Origin: Bacteroidales bacterium
Lineage (GTDB): Bacteria > Bacteroidota > Bacteroidia > Bacteroidales > Muribaculaceae
NCBI GenBank assembly: GCA_021205635.1
Contig: JAJPXC010000053.1
Span: 1-46,633, forward strand
Direction: 5' to 3'
DNA length: 46,633 nucleotides
Part shown: positions 1-8,500 of the stretch, in pieces
Position numbering within the stretch: the first letter of the stretch is position 1
Layout of the letters: each line of letters begins with the position of its first letter
Notes under the pieces: generated by a model
Told to the model about the DNA's origin: nothing
Database searches by the model: none
What the model saw: the letters and a program-made list of their open reading frames with translations, nothing else
Program-made: the position numbers and the translations under genes

Positions 1-53
1 TTGGACGGCCATCACGCGGATGCCTAGGGGGGCCGGCCTTGGACGGCCATCAC
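1..53 (-). repeat. GC-rich dispersed element, tandem copy at window edge
   Basis: The 15-mer TTGGACGGCCATCAC occurs at 1-15 and again at 39-53, a 38-bp period cut off by the window edge. Read on the minus strand, the part between them (GGCCGTCCAAGG, then CCGGCCCCCC and TAGGC) matches the elements at 11021-11067 and 45391-45436. It lies downstream of the ClC gene. The rest of 1-96 holds no gene that I can see. Confidence 0.6.
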
Positions 54-96
54 CAGTGAGATCCGCACCCGGTCGGGAAAGATCTCTGGGCCCGAG

Positions 97-1914
97 TTAG
101 TCCTCGGAATAGTGGCGGAGGACGCGGCGGTAGGAGTTGAAGATCTTGCTCTTGGAGACGAAGCCCAGGTATTTGCCGTCGGCGTCGACCACGGGCAGGT
201 TCCACGCCTGCGTGTCGTCGAAGGTTTTCATCACGGTCTCCATTGAGTCGTCAACGCAGATTTTGGCCGGCGGGATGCTCATGAACTTGTCGACGTACAT
301 GCGCCTATAGAGGTCGGGCCGGAACATGATGTTGCGGATCTCGTCCAGCAGCACGATGCCGAGCAGTTCGCCTTGGTCACCTACGACCGGGAACAGGTTG
401 CGGTTGCTCTTGGCGATTGTGTCAACCATTTGCTTAAGGCTCCAGTCGGGCTTGACGGGTATGAAATCAGTCTCGACCACCGAGCCTGTTTTGAGCAGCG
501 TGAGCACGGCCTTGTCCTTGTGGTGGGTCAGCAACTCGCCGCGCTGGGCAAGGCGCATGGTGTAGATGCTGTAAGGCTCGAAGATCTTGATGGTGCCGTA
601 GGAGATAGTGGAGACCATCAGCAGGGGCAGGAAAAGCTCGTAGCCCCCCGTAAGCTCGGCCGTGAGGAAGATCGCCATCAAGGGAGCGTGCATCACGCCC
701 GACATCACGCCAGCCATGCCCATCAGAGCGAAATTCTTGATCGACAGCCCGGGGCCGATTCCCAACACATTAAATAAATAGGCGAAGAAGAATCCGGCCA
801 TGCACCCCAGGTAGAGCGAGGGGGCGAACGTGCCGCCCACGCCACCACCGCCGTTGGTGGCCGACGTGGCGAAGCCCTTGGTGAGGATAATCATGCCGAT
901 AAACGCCAGGATGAACAGCGGAGAGGAGCCGTCGCCGTAGAAGATGGAGCGGTTGACGATCTGCGACGGGTCGCCCGAGAGCAAGTCGATGATGGCCGAG
1001 TAACCCTCGCCGTAAAGGGGCGGGAACAGGAACACAAGCGCCGCCAGGATGGCGCCGCCCACGGCGGTTTTCTTCACTTGCGTGCGGAGCGTCTTGCGGA
1101 AGAAATTCTCCATCATGTTCATCACGCGGGTGAAATAGAGGCTCACCAGTCCACAGAACACACCGAGAACTAGCACATAGGGGATGCGGCCGGTGACGAA
1201 CGGCTCGCTCTGCACGAAGAAAAACTCAACGTCCATTCCCGTGAAGCAGTAAGCCACGGTAGCGCCTGTGATAGAGGCTATTAGTAACGGCATCACTGAT
1301 ACGGTGGTCAAGTCGAGCATCAGCACCTCCAGGGTAAACAGCATACCCGCAATCGGGGCCTTGAAGATGCCAGCGATGCCAGCCGCCGCGCCGCAACCCA
1401 CGAGGATCATCAACACTCGCGGAGACAAGCGGAACAACTGGCCCAGATTGGATCCGATTGCGGCGCCCGTGTACACAATAGGGCCCTCGGCTCCCACCGA
1501 ACCGCCCATGCCGATGGTAATCGACGAGGCTACCACCGAGGTATACATATTGTGACGCTTCAATCGACTCTTTTTCTGCGAGATAGCGTAGAGCACGCGG
1601 GTCACGCCGTGGGAGATGTTGTCCTTGACGACATATTTCACGTAGAGCGCCGTGATGATGATGCCCACAACGGGGAGGATGAAGTAGAGCCAGTTGCCCG
1701 AGGTGACCGACAGGTGGGATGTGCACAACTTGGCGATAAAGTGGATGGCCCATTTCAGGATCAGAGCCGCCACACCGCCAGCGATGCCCACCAACAGGGC
1801 GAGTATCGACACGAAGGTCTTCTCCTTGATGTGCTTCTCGCGCCAAAGGAGCAAGGCCATGAACGCTTTCTTGAGCGGGTGGCTCTGGGGCAGATGTGAG
1901 GCCGTCTGTGTCAT
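97..1914 (-). CDS. ClC-family chloride channel or Cl-/H+ antiporter with C-terminal CBS domains
   Basis: This 605-residue inner-membrane protein should move chloride, or exchange it for protons. About ten to twelve hydrophobic segments fill residues 35-445. Family motifs are visible: a GSVGAEGP stretch near residue 140, equivalent to the GREGP motif with its gating glutamate kept, and a GGGGVGGTFAPSLYLG stretch near residue 355. Residues 475-600 form a CBS pair (for example NLFPVVGDQGELLGIV and NLPVVDADGKYLGFVS), which in this family binds nucleotides and modulates gating. The start overlaps the stop of the sugar transferase gene by 4 bp, so translation is probably coupled, and it is the last gene of a four-gene run. 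Channel versus antiporter cannot be decided by eye. Confidence 0.93.
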   Translation of the reverse strand: MTQTASHLPQSHPLKKAFMALLLWREKHIKEKTFVSILALLVGIAGGVAALILKWAIHFIAKLCTSHLSVTSGNWLYFILPVVGIIITALYVKYVVKDNISHGVTRVLYAISQKKSRLKRHNMYTSVVASSITIGMGGSVGAEGPIVYTGAAIGSNLGQLFRLSPRVLMILVGCGAAAGIAGIFKAPIAGMLFTLEVLMLDLTTVSVMPLLIASITGATVAYCFTGMDVEFFFVQSEPFVTGRIPYVLVLGVFCGLVSLYFTRVMNMMENFFRKTLRTQVKKTAVGGAILAALVFLFPPLYGEGYSAIIDLLSGDPSQIVNRSIFYGDGSSPLFILAFIGMIILTKGFATSATNGGGGVGGTFAPSLYLGCMAGFFFAYLFNVLGIGPGLSIKNFALMGMAGVMSGVMHAPLMAIFLTAELTGGYELFLPLLMVSTISYGTIKIFEPYSIYTMRLAQRGELLTHHKDKAVLTLLKTGSVVETDFIPVKPDWSLKQMVDTIAKSNRNLFPVVGDQGELLGIVLLDEIRNIMFRPDLYRRMYVDKFMSIPPAKICVDDSMETVMKTFDDTQAWNLPVVDADGKYLGFVSKSKIFNSYRRVLRHYSED

Positions 1915-3338
1915 ACTCCTTTACCGGTGATTACAGTGTTGATGGTGTGAAGCAATATCTTGAGGTCGACCGAGAATGAGATGTTCTCTATGTAGATGAT
2001 GTCGTATTGTAGCCGCTTGATCATCTGGTCGACGTCGGTCGCGTAGCCGTATTTCACCATGCCCCACGAGGTGATGCCCGGGCGTACCTGGTGGATCAGC
2101 GAGTAGTAGGGCGCGCGGGGGAGGATCTGCTGGATGTAGTAGTCGCGCTCGGGGCGTGGACCCACGAGCGACATCTCGCCCTTCAGCACGTTCCAGAATT
2201 GCGGCAACTCGTCCAATCGATACTTGCGCATGAACCTCCCAAGACGCGTCACGCGGGGATCGTCGATCGACGACAGCGACGGGCCGGTCTCCTCGGCGTC
2301 GACCTTCATCGAGCGGAATTTGAGGATGCGGAACGGCTTTTTGTGGTAGCCCACGCGGGTTTGGCGGTAGAACACGGGCCCCGCGGAGTCCAATTTTATC
2401 ATCACCCCGAGCACGGCAAACACCGGCGAGAGCAGCACTAAGGTGAAAGCCGATACGACCACGTCGCTCACGCGCTTGAGCGTGCGCGTCATGGGCGAAA
2501 TCACGGCTCGCGACACGTCAATCAGCGGCTCGCCCACGATGTTGCTGATGCGCGACGAGGCGGTGATCACGTGGTATAGAGTCGGAGATATGTAAAGCGG
2601 TAAGTTCAAGGGATACAGCTGGTTGAGCAACTCCACCGTGGCCATCATCCCGTGGCGATGGGAGGTGACGATGAGGCTGGAAATCCCTCTTTCCTCCACT
2701 ACCCGGGGAAGGTCCTTCATCGGGTAGATGGGAAGGCCGGTTTCCTGTGCCCCGAGGCTACGGGAATGGGGGTCGGGCTCGACAAAGCCCACGATTTCGA
2801 ATCCCACACCCTTGCGCATCTTGAGCATGCGGTCGTAAAGCTCTACAGCCGAGGAGGATGTGCCCACAATCAACGTGGGGAATTGCCACAATCGGTGATG
2901 GATTCTCACGGTGGCGATATGGGTCAAAATGCTACGGCCAAAGAGCACAAGCCCAGCCATGAAACCGTAGAGAATAAGTATCAACTCATAATTGGCTAGA
3001 CGGTCGGGGATGTTGTCGTTGATGAGCACGGCGAAGAAAATGCCCAGACACCCGATAGCCGTGGACCCGAGGGTAGTAACCACCTCGTCGAGTCGCGACT
3101 TGAAAAACACCTCCACGTAATAGCCTGACAAATAGAAGATTCCTAGCATAAACATAGGAATCAGCAACTGGCCCATCAGCACGTCGTGGCACGTGAGAAA
3201 CGCGCCTATCGAGTCGAACCCCTCGGTGCCCTTCACCACCCAGTTGTAACGCAACAGGTTGAACAGGAACCACGCGAGGTTGACCATCAAGTAGTCGGTC
3301 AAGACGTAGCACGTGCGGAAAAGTCGGGTGCTGATCAT
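1911..3338 (-). CDS. polyprenyl-phosphate hexose-1-phosphate transferase (WcaJ/PglC-type)
   Basis: This 475-residue membrane enzyme should move a sugar-1-phosphate from a UDP-sugar to undecaprenyl phosphate, the first step of exopolysaccharide or O-glycan assembly at the inner face of the membrane. Four N-terminal membrane segments (residues 10-135) are followed by a soluble CoA-binding-like domain (150-270), a further hydrophobic segment near 290, and the catalytic domain (270-475). Signature stretches of that domain are seen: RVGYHKKPFRILKFRSM, KYRLDELPQFWNVLKG and MSLVGPRPE. The length matches the long WcaJ type rather than the short PglC type. It overlaps Sua5 upstream and ClC downstream by 4 bp each. 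The sugar is unknown; glycosyltransferases and a flippase lie elsewhere in the window but not in this operon. Confidence 0.93.
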   Translation of the reverse strand: MISTRLFRTCYVLTDYLMVNLAWFLFNLLRYNWVVKGTEGFDSIGAFLTCHDVLMGQLLIPMFMLGIFYLSGYYVEVFFKSRLDEVVTTLGSTAIGCLGIFFAVLINDNIPDRLANYELILILYGFMAGLVLFGRSILTHIATVRIHHRLWQFPTLIVGTSSSAVELYDRMLKMRKGVGFEIVGFVEPDPHSRSLGAQETGLPIYPMKDLPRVVEERGISSLIVTSHRHGMMATVELLNQLYPLNLPLYISPTLYHVITASSRISNIVGEPLIDVSRAVISPMTRTLKRVSDVVVSAFTLVLLSPVFAVLGVMIKLDSAGPVFYRQTRVGYHKKPFRILKFRSMKVDAEETGPSLSSIDDPRVTRLGRFMRKYRLDELPQFWNVLKGEMSLVGPRPERDYYIQQILPRAPYYSLIHQVRPGITSWGMVKYGYATDVDQMIKRLQYDIIYIENISFSVDLKILLHTINTVITGKGV

Positions 3339-3904
3339 GGCCGTAGGATTTTGATGGTGTTGTCGTCGCCCACCTTGATCACAGTGGAGGGGGAGGCGGT
3401 GGGAGGCTCGTCACGTCGCGATTCCATCACGTAGTCAACGGCTTTTAGGACCTCGGGGGAGATTTCAGCGAAGCAGCGCGCGGCCGGCTCGCCGCTGATG
3501 TTGGCCGAAGTGGAGACGAGAGGCCGACGCAAGCCTCGGCATAAGGCTTGGCTTATCGGCTCGGAGGTGACGCGGATGCCGATCGAGCCGTCGGGGCCGA
3601 GCAGAGCCGGGGCCAATCCTCGGCCGTGATCGTAGATGATGGTCATCGGCTTGACGGCCACGTCGATCAGCTGGCGAGCGGCCTCGGGAACCTCTTCCAC
3701 CCATCTCTCGAGCGCGGCAGTGGAGTCGACCAAGGCGAGCATCGCCTTGTGGTCCTCGCGCCGCTTGATGGAGTAGACGCGGGCCACGGCGTCGGCGCGA
3801 GTGGCGTCGCAACCGATACCCCAAACGGTGTCGGTAGGATACAGAATGACCCCGCCGCGCCGTAGCGTGGCGAGGGCCTGTTGTATGTCGTCTTCGCGAT
3901 TGAT
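3335..3904 (-). CDS. Sua5/YciO/YrdC L-threonylcarbamoyladenylate synthase; no canonical start codon
   Basis: The product should make threonylcarbamoyl-AMP from threonine, bicarbonate and ATP for the t6A modification of tRNA. The conserved N-terminal core GGVILYPTDTVWGIGCDA and a later SIKRRED stretch, with a VSTSANISGEPAA stretch in the C-terminal half, identify the family. The first GTG (3787) lies inside the conserved domain and would delete the GGVILYPTDTVWG core. Upstream of it, the reading frame runs back 47 codons to the TAA that ends the leucine-rich-repeat gene (3932-3934), with no ATG, GTG or TTG. I placed the start at the ATC codon at 3904, which gives 189 residues beginning (M)NREDDIQQAL, the usual family length. 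ATA codons at 3913 and 3922 are alternatives. It overlaps the sugar transferase start by 4 bp. Function is fairly sure; the start is a guess. Confidence 0.85.
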   Translation of the reverse strand: MNREDDIQQALATLRRGGVILYPTDTVWGIGCDATRADAVARVYSIKRREDHKAMLALVDSTAALERWVEEVPEAARQLIDVAVKPMTIIYDHGRGLAPALLGPDGSIGIRVTSEPISQALCRGLRRPLVSTSANISGEPAARCFAEISPEVLKAVDYVMESRRDEPPTASPSTVIKVGDDNTIKILRP

Positions 3905-3931
3905 AGCTGTTATGGGTTGTATATCAGAGGC

Positions 3932-5422
3932 TTATCGGGCGAGCTTGAAGGTGGCGGTGGTGCCGTCGGTCAAGGTGACGGTAACGATGTAGACGCGCAG
4001 GGTCCACTTGGAGGCGTCCATGGTGGCTGTCTGGGCCTTGGGGTTAGCGACGGTCCAGCAGCGGCCGGCGGTGTCGAATACGCTTACCTGGGCGATAGGC
4101 TCACCCACCGAGGCGATCTCAAGATTGGTACCCTCAAAGGCGGCGGTGATGCCCGATGCCTTCTGGTCGGCCTTGATGTCGTTGACACCCGAAACCTCTT
4201 GCACGTTGAATTCCTTCCACTGGTCGGCAGCCTTGTAGGCGTCGACAAGGTCGGCCTCGACGTAAAGCTTCACGTTGGCCTGGTCAACTCCAGCCCACAC
4301 GTCTTCGCCAGTTGCCGAGGGCTCCACGTTGGGACCGTAGAGCTCCTCGATGGAGGTCCAGTTCTCCATGGCGCCAGTGCCGATGGCGGCGAGGTTGCCG
4401 GGAAGGTAGAATTTCTTGATGGTGTCCCAATCCTTGAGCGCGTAGTCGCCGATGGTGGTCACCGACTGGCCCCAAGTCTGGTCGGGGTTGAGGGCACGGT
4501 CGCCAGTGAGGGCGAGGTCGGGGATCTCGGTGACGCCCGAGGGGATCACAAACACAGCCAATGCGGGGTCCTCGAAGAACACGCCGCGACCGATGGTCGA
4601 AACCTCGTCAGGAACGACTACCTCGGTGAGCGAGACGCAATCGGCGAATGCCCATGCGCCAAGGCTCTTGAGATTCTTGGCGTCGGCGGCGTTAAAAGCG
4701 GTGAGGCCCGATCCTTGGAAGGCGGCGTCGCCCACGCTCTTGAGCGATGCGGGGACTGCCAAGGTAGCCAAAGCCGTGCAGCCCTTGAACGCGGCCGAGT
4801 CGATGGCCGCGATGGTGGAAGGGAGAGTAACGGTGGTCAGGGCCGAGCAGCCGTCAAACGTGGCCGCGGGCACCTCGGTGACGCTGGCGTTCCACGTGAC
4901 CGTGGCCAAGTTTTTGCACTGGGCGAACGCATGGCTACCAATCTCCTTGACGGTGGCGGGCAACGTGATAGAGGTCAAGCTGGAGCCGCTGAAAGCGCCC
5001 AATCCGATGGAGGTGACACTCGCGGGGATGGTGATCGAGGTGATGCTCGTGGAGGCCAATGCGCCCTCGTCGATGGTCGACAGGGTCGACGGCAGCGTGA
5101 TCGACGTGGCTTTACACCCAGCCAACGAGAATAGCGGCAGAGTGTTGGCGTCGGCGTTGGCGTTGGACGTACGGAGCACGTCGCCCGAGTAGGCCACAAC
5201 TTTGGCGCCCGAGAGGTCGAGCATGCGCAGCGAGGGCATCTCGTCGCAGATTGTCTGCAGGTCGGCGGCGTCGATCTCGCCGTTAACGATGAGGGCCGTG
5301 GTCGTGCTGGCGGCGTCGCCCAAAGACGAGGCCAGGTTGCCGGCTGTGTTGTCGATAGTCAGAGCCTGAGCCGCTGGAGCGAGAGCGAGGGCGGCGATGG
5401 CCAATAGGTTATGAAGCTTCAT
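3932..5422 (-). CDS. BspA-type leucine-rich-repeat surface protein with T9SS-like sorting tail
   Basis: This 496-residue secreted protein begins with a clear signal peptide (MKLHNLLAIAALALAPAAQA). Residues 60-390 are irregular leucine-rich repeats of the BspA/Treponema type, with recurring units such as TSITIPASVTSIGLGAFSGS and CSALTTVTLPSTIAAIDSAAF. This family forms a curved solenoid and often mediates adhesion. The last 85 residues look like a type IX secretion or Por-type C-terminal domain: a VSVFDTAGRCW strand and a final YIVTVTLTDGTTATFKLAR strand. It is the first gene of the run into Sua5, sugar transferase and ClC; the stop is in frame with, and 28 nt upstream of, the Sua5 start chosen here. 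Ligand unknown. Confidence 0.9.
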   Translation of the reverse strand: MKLHNLLAIAALALAPAAQALTIDNTAGNLASSLGDAASTTTALIVNGEIDAADLQTICDEMPSLRMLDLSGAKVVAYSGDVLRTSNANADANTLPLFSLAGCKATSITLPSTLSTIDEGALASTSITSITIPASVTSIGLGAFSGSSLTSITLPATVKEIGSHAFAQCKNLATVTWNASVTEVPAATFDGCSALTTVTLPSTIAAIDSAAFKGCTALATLAVPASLKSVGDAAFQGSGLTAFNAADAKNLKSLGAWAFADCVSLTEVVVPDEVSTIGRGVFFEDPALAVFVIPSGVTEIPDLALTGDRALNPDQTWGQSVTTIGDYALKDWDTIKKFYLPGNLAAIGTGAMENWTSIEELYGPNVEPSATGEDVWAGVDQANVKLYVEADLVDAYKAADQWKEFNVQEVSGVNDIKADQKASGITAAFEGTNLEIASVGEPIAQVSVFDTAGRCWTVANPKAQTATMDASKWTLRVYIVTVTLTDGTTATFKLAR

Positions 5423-5469
5423 AGCGGTATGGGATAATCAAATGAATTGGTTTACATATATGTAGCGTG

Positions 5470-5477
5470 CAAATTTA
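5470..5477 (-). promoter_or_regulatory. putative -7 box of the leucine-rich-repeat operon
   Basis: On the minus strand TAAATTTG, followed by C, fits the Bacteroidota -7 consensus TAnnTTTG. No good TTTG is found 19 bp upstream. The leader to the ATG at 5422 would be about 45 nt. The rest of 5423-5598 is AT-rich and holds nothing else that I recognise. Confidence 0.45.
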
Positions 5478-5598
5478 CAAAAAATTGTCATAACCCCCAC
5501 AATTTCCGCGTTAAAAGATATTTCCCTCTTGAACCCAAAAGGAATGCAAAGTGATTGATTTTTAGCACGCATCGACAAGCCATGCGCCGTCCCACCAC

Positions 5599-8500
5599 CT
5601 ACATCTCCTTGATCATCTTCTCAATAAACGCCACTTCCTCGTCGTTCAACCCATACTTTTGGTACAGCTGCCGATCAATCTCCCTCACACTCTTGCTCCA
5701 ATCAATATCCTCATTGCTAGCAAAGTCCTGCACTGGAACAAATTCATATGCAGCAGGAGAGAGCATTTGAGTGAAGGATTTTGTTAAAACTAGGACTCGG
5801 AAAAATTTCGTTTTACAATATTTTACGGCTCTTTCAGCCTCTTTTTGGGAATTAAGGCCGAATTGTGGCAACCAAACCGCAAAAGTATTGGAACTACAGG
5901 ACCCTGGTTCGGCAATCCTAGGATTCCCTATGATAATGCTATTGGGGTTCCCGGATCTTGGAAGAAGAATCTTAAATTTACCTACGTATTCGAAGTTACG
6001 TGTCACATTTGATGGCTCTATCCAACACTCCCCTCCATGTACATACACTTTCACCGTAAATGTATTTTCTTTTTCATGCTTAACCGGGAAAGTTGATTTG
6101 CCATCAGCAGTTTGGAGTTGACCATTCTCTCCATCCCAATCGAGTTTCGTATGGAATCCAAAGAAACGTCCTGCTTTAATTTGTTGAGAAAGATTACTCT
6201 CTCCTTTAGCTTGAACTTTGCCAAGAATAGACGATTGAATTTTGGTACGTACAAATGTGGTATTATCTCCAGAAAGCAAATCGCGTTTACTGGATTCAAC
6301 CATTGCGCCATGATGATTATAGATCAAACATGGGCCTATGTTCTTAGAAGCCCAAAGGAAATAACATATTCCTCCCTTAATTTCTACATTCGGAAAACAG
6401 TCACGTGCTTGAGTGTAATCGTGAAGCACCGACATATGAGAATCTCGCAGCATGTCTTCCCGGAATTCCTTTAAGCCACGACCCCCAGAGAGCCAACGAG
6501 ATGGCATAATCATTGAAATATATGGGGGTTCTAATTTTTTTGCCAAGACCACAAATTCTTGGTAAATAGGCTTTGCGCTTGCTCCAGCTCCTCCGTCCAT
6601 TATTTGATATGGGGGGTTGCCGACGATGGCCGTGAACTTCAGGTCTTTCTTGACTTGGGTTTTCATGTCATTTGGATTGGTGTCCCAGAAGTTGTAGCCC
6701 CCGCGCAAGCAGGTGACAACGTGGGACGGATTCTTTTTAACGTCCTCAATTAGATCTTTGGTGTCGTACCACGACCGTACGTGGTGCTGCCCTGACTGAT
6801 ATCCCAAAAGCACGCGGCGGGTGATCATCGCCGACATCTCGCTCTTGCACAACACATACACGTTGCGCGCCACCACTTTACGCCACAGATGGTAATTCTC
6901 CTCCTGGGTGTCGAGGGGGAAGAGGCTGTGGTCCTTGAAGTGGCGGAAGATGGTATACGTGAGCCAAAGGGGATATAGCCCCGACTTGGAATTGATTTCC
7001 AGCACTTTAAGGTCGGGAGCGTTGAGCCAATTCTCGGTAACGCCCTCTTGGCTGATTAGCTTGGGCTCTTCCAAGTGGACGCGGTGGGTTGCGGTGTCGA
7101 AGAAGTCGTAGCCACCGATGGTGTCGCTCAGGTGCATATTCACCACTCGCCAAGGGGTAAGGACGGTCTCCTTGTCGGGGAATCGGAAGTTGGCTATCAT
7201 CTCGGCGATGGCTTTGGTGCGCTCGGTCACCGAGAGGGAGTCGGCCTCTATCGTGCGTTGGCGCACCATCTTGGACGCCGATGCGAAAATCTCCTCATTG
7301 AGCACTCCCGCTTTCAGCAGCGACTCCAATTCCTTGCGACCCACGCCCTTGGGCATAAACACTTCTAGCGACTCGTCATCAACGATTTCCAGCAAGCGTC
7401 GAAGGGTAATATCCTCATCTTGAGGGATATCGGCGCCAAACACGAGCATGGGCATGCGCACGTATATATTGGTCAACACAGCCAAGGCTTGTCGCGCGGG
7501 ATCGTCCTTCTTGGAGCCGCGTGGAGTGGAAGAGGGCGCTTTGTTCCCCTTTTCTTTGCCATTCTTCTTTTCACCTTTCCCTTTGGGATCCTTGTCCTTT
7601 GGGAAGGTGGAGCTAAGAGTAATAGTCCCCGAGCCTGAGGGGTCGTCTAATACATGACCGGCTTTCTGCATCTTTAGCCCCACCTCTTGTATTGCTTTGC
7701 GTTGATCGTCAGTGAGTTTGCCAAGGTCGACAAACATGCGCTTGTCGCGGAATCCGCGGCGCATCACATGGTCGGCGTAGGCTCGTCCGATCGACTGCAT
7801 CAGCGTTACGGTATCGTAGTTGCGTTCGCGGGAGCCTTCATGGGCGATAATGGCGTAGAAGCGCAATACATCCTCATAAGCCCTCTCAGTGGCAGCTTCG
7901 GTCATGGGGATTCCTTCGATATTAGCCGCTTGGGAAGAATGATGGCTCTGATGGTGCACCATGTCGTTGATCACCATAAGGATACGGTCGGGGGCGAAGT
8001 CAAAAGCGTAGCACACCGACTTCTTCGGCATCACATTGCGTCGGGTGGCCGTCTGAGCCCGGAAGATGGTTTGGAGATAGAAGGCCGCGCTGATCACTTC
8101 CCCGCCGCAAAGCATGAACACACCGCTCCATTCGGGAATGCTCACGCCAGTGGTCAATCGTCCACAGGACAGGGTAATGGTCTTTGGGGAGGTTGCAATG
8201 GCTGTTTGCACCTTTCTGAGAGCGTCCTTTTCAAGCTTTTCCTGCTTTTTGGCATCGATATCATCCTTGGCCAGTTCGTCACCCTCGCCAGCCACATTCA
8301 CCACGGTGTATTCCTTCAGCACAGGATGCTTTTGGATCATCTTGCTTAGGGCCGCGGCGGCTTTCACTCCTGGTACCACCCATAGCGTATGGCTTAACGA
8401 GTAACGGAAGGCTTCAGTGCTGTAGGGATAACAGGTTTCTGGCTTGCTTTGGTCGCAAAGCAGGTCGAGGAATCGCTTAACATCATCCTCATGGATGAAT

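Noticed and set aside
3787-3787. GTG at 3787 as the Sua5 start
   Set aside because: It lies inside the conserved domain and would remove the PTDTVWGIGCDA core needed for substrate binding.
3881-5134. Long plus-strand open frame (417 codons) opposite the leucine-rich-repeat gene
   Set aside because: It is Gly/Val/Asp-rich without a fold signature and is complementary to a repeat gene with a signal peptide and sorting tail. Repeats on the opposite strand explain its openness.
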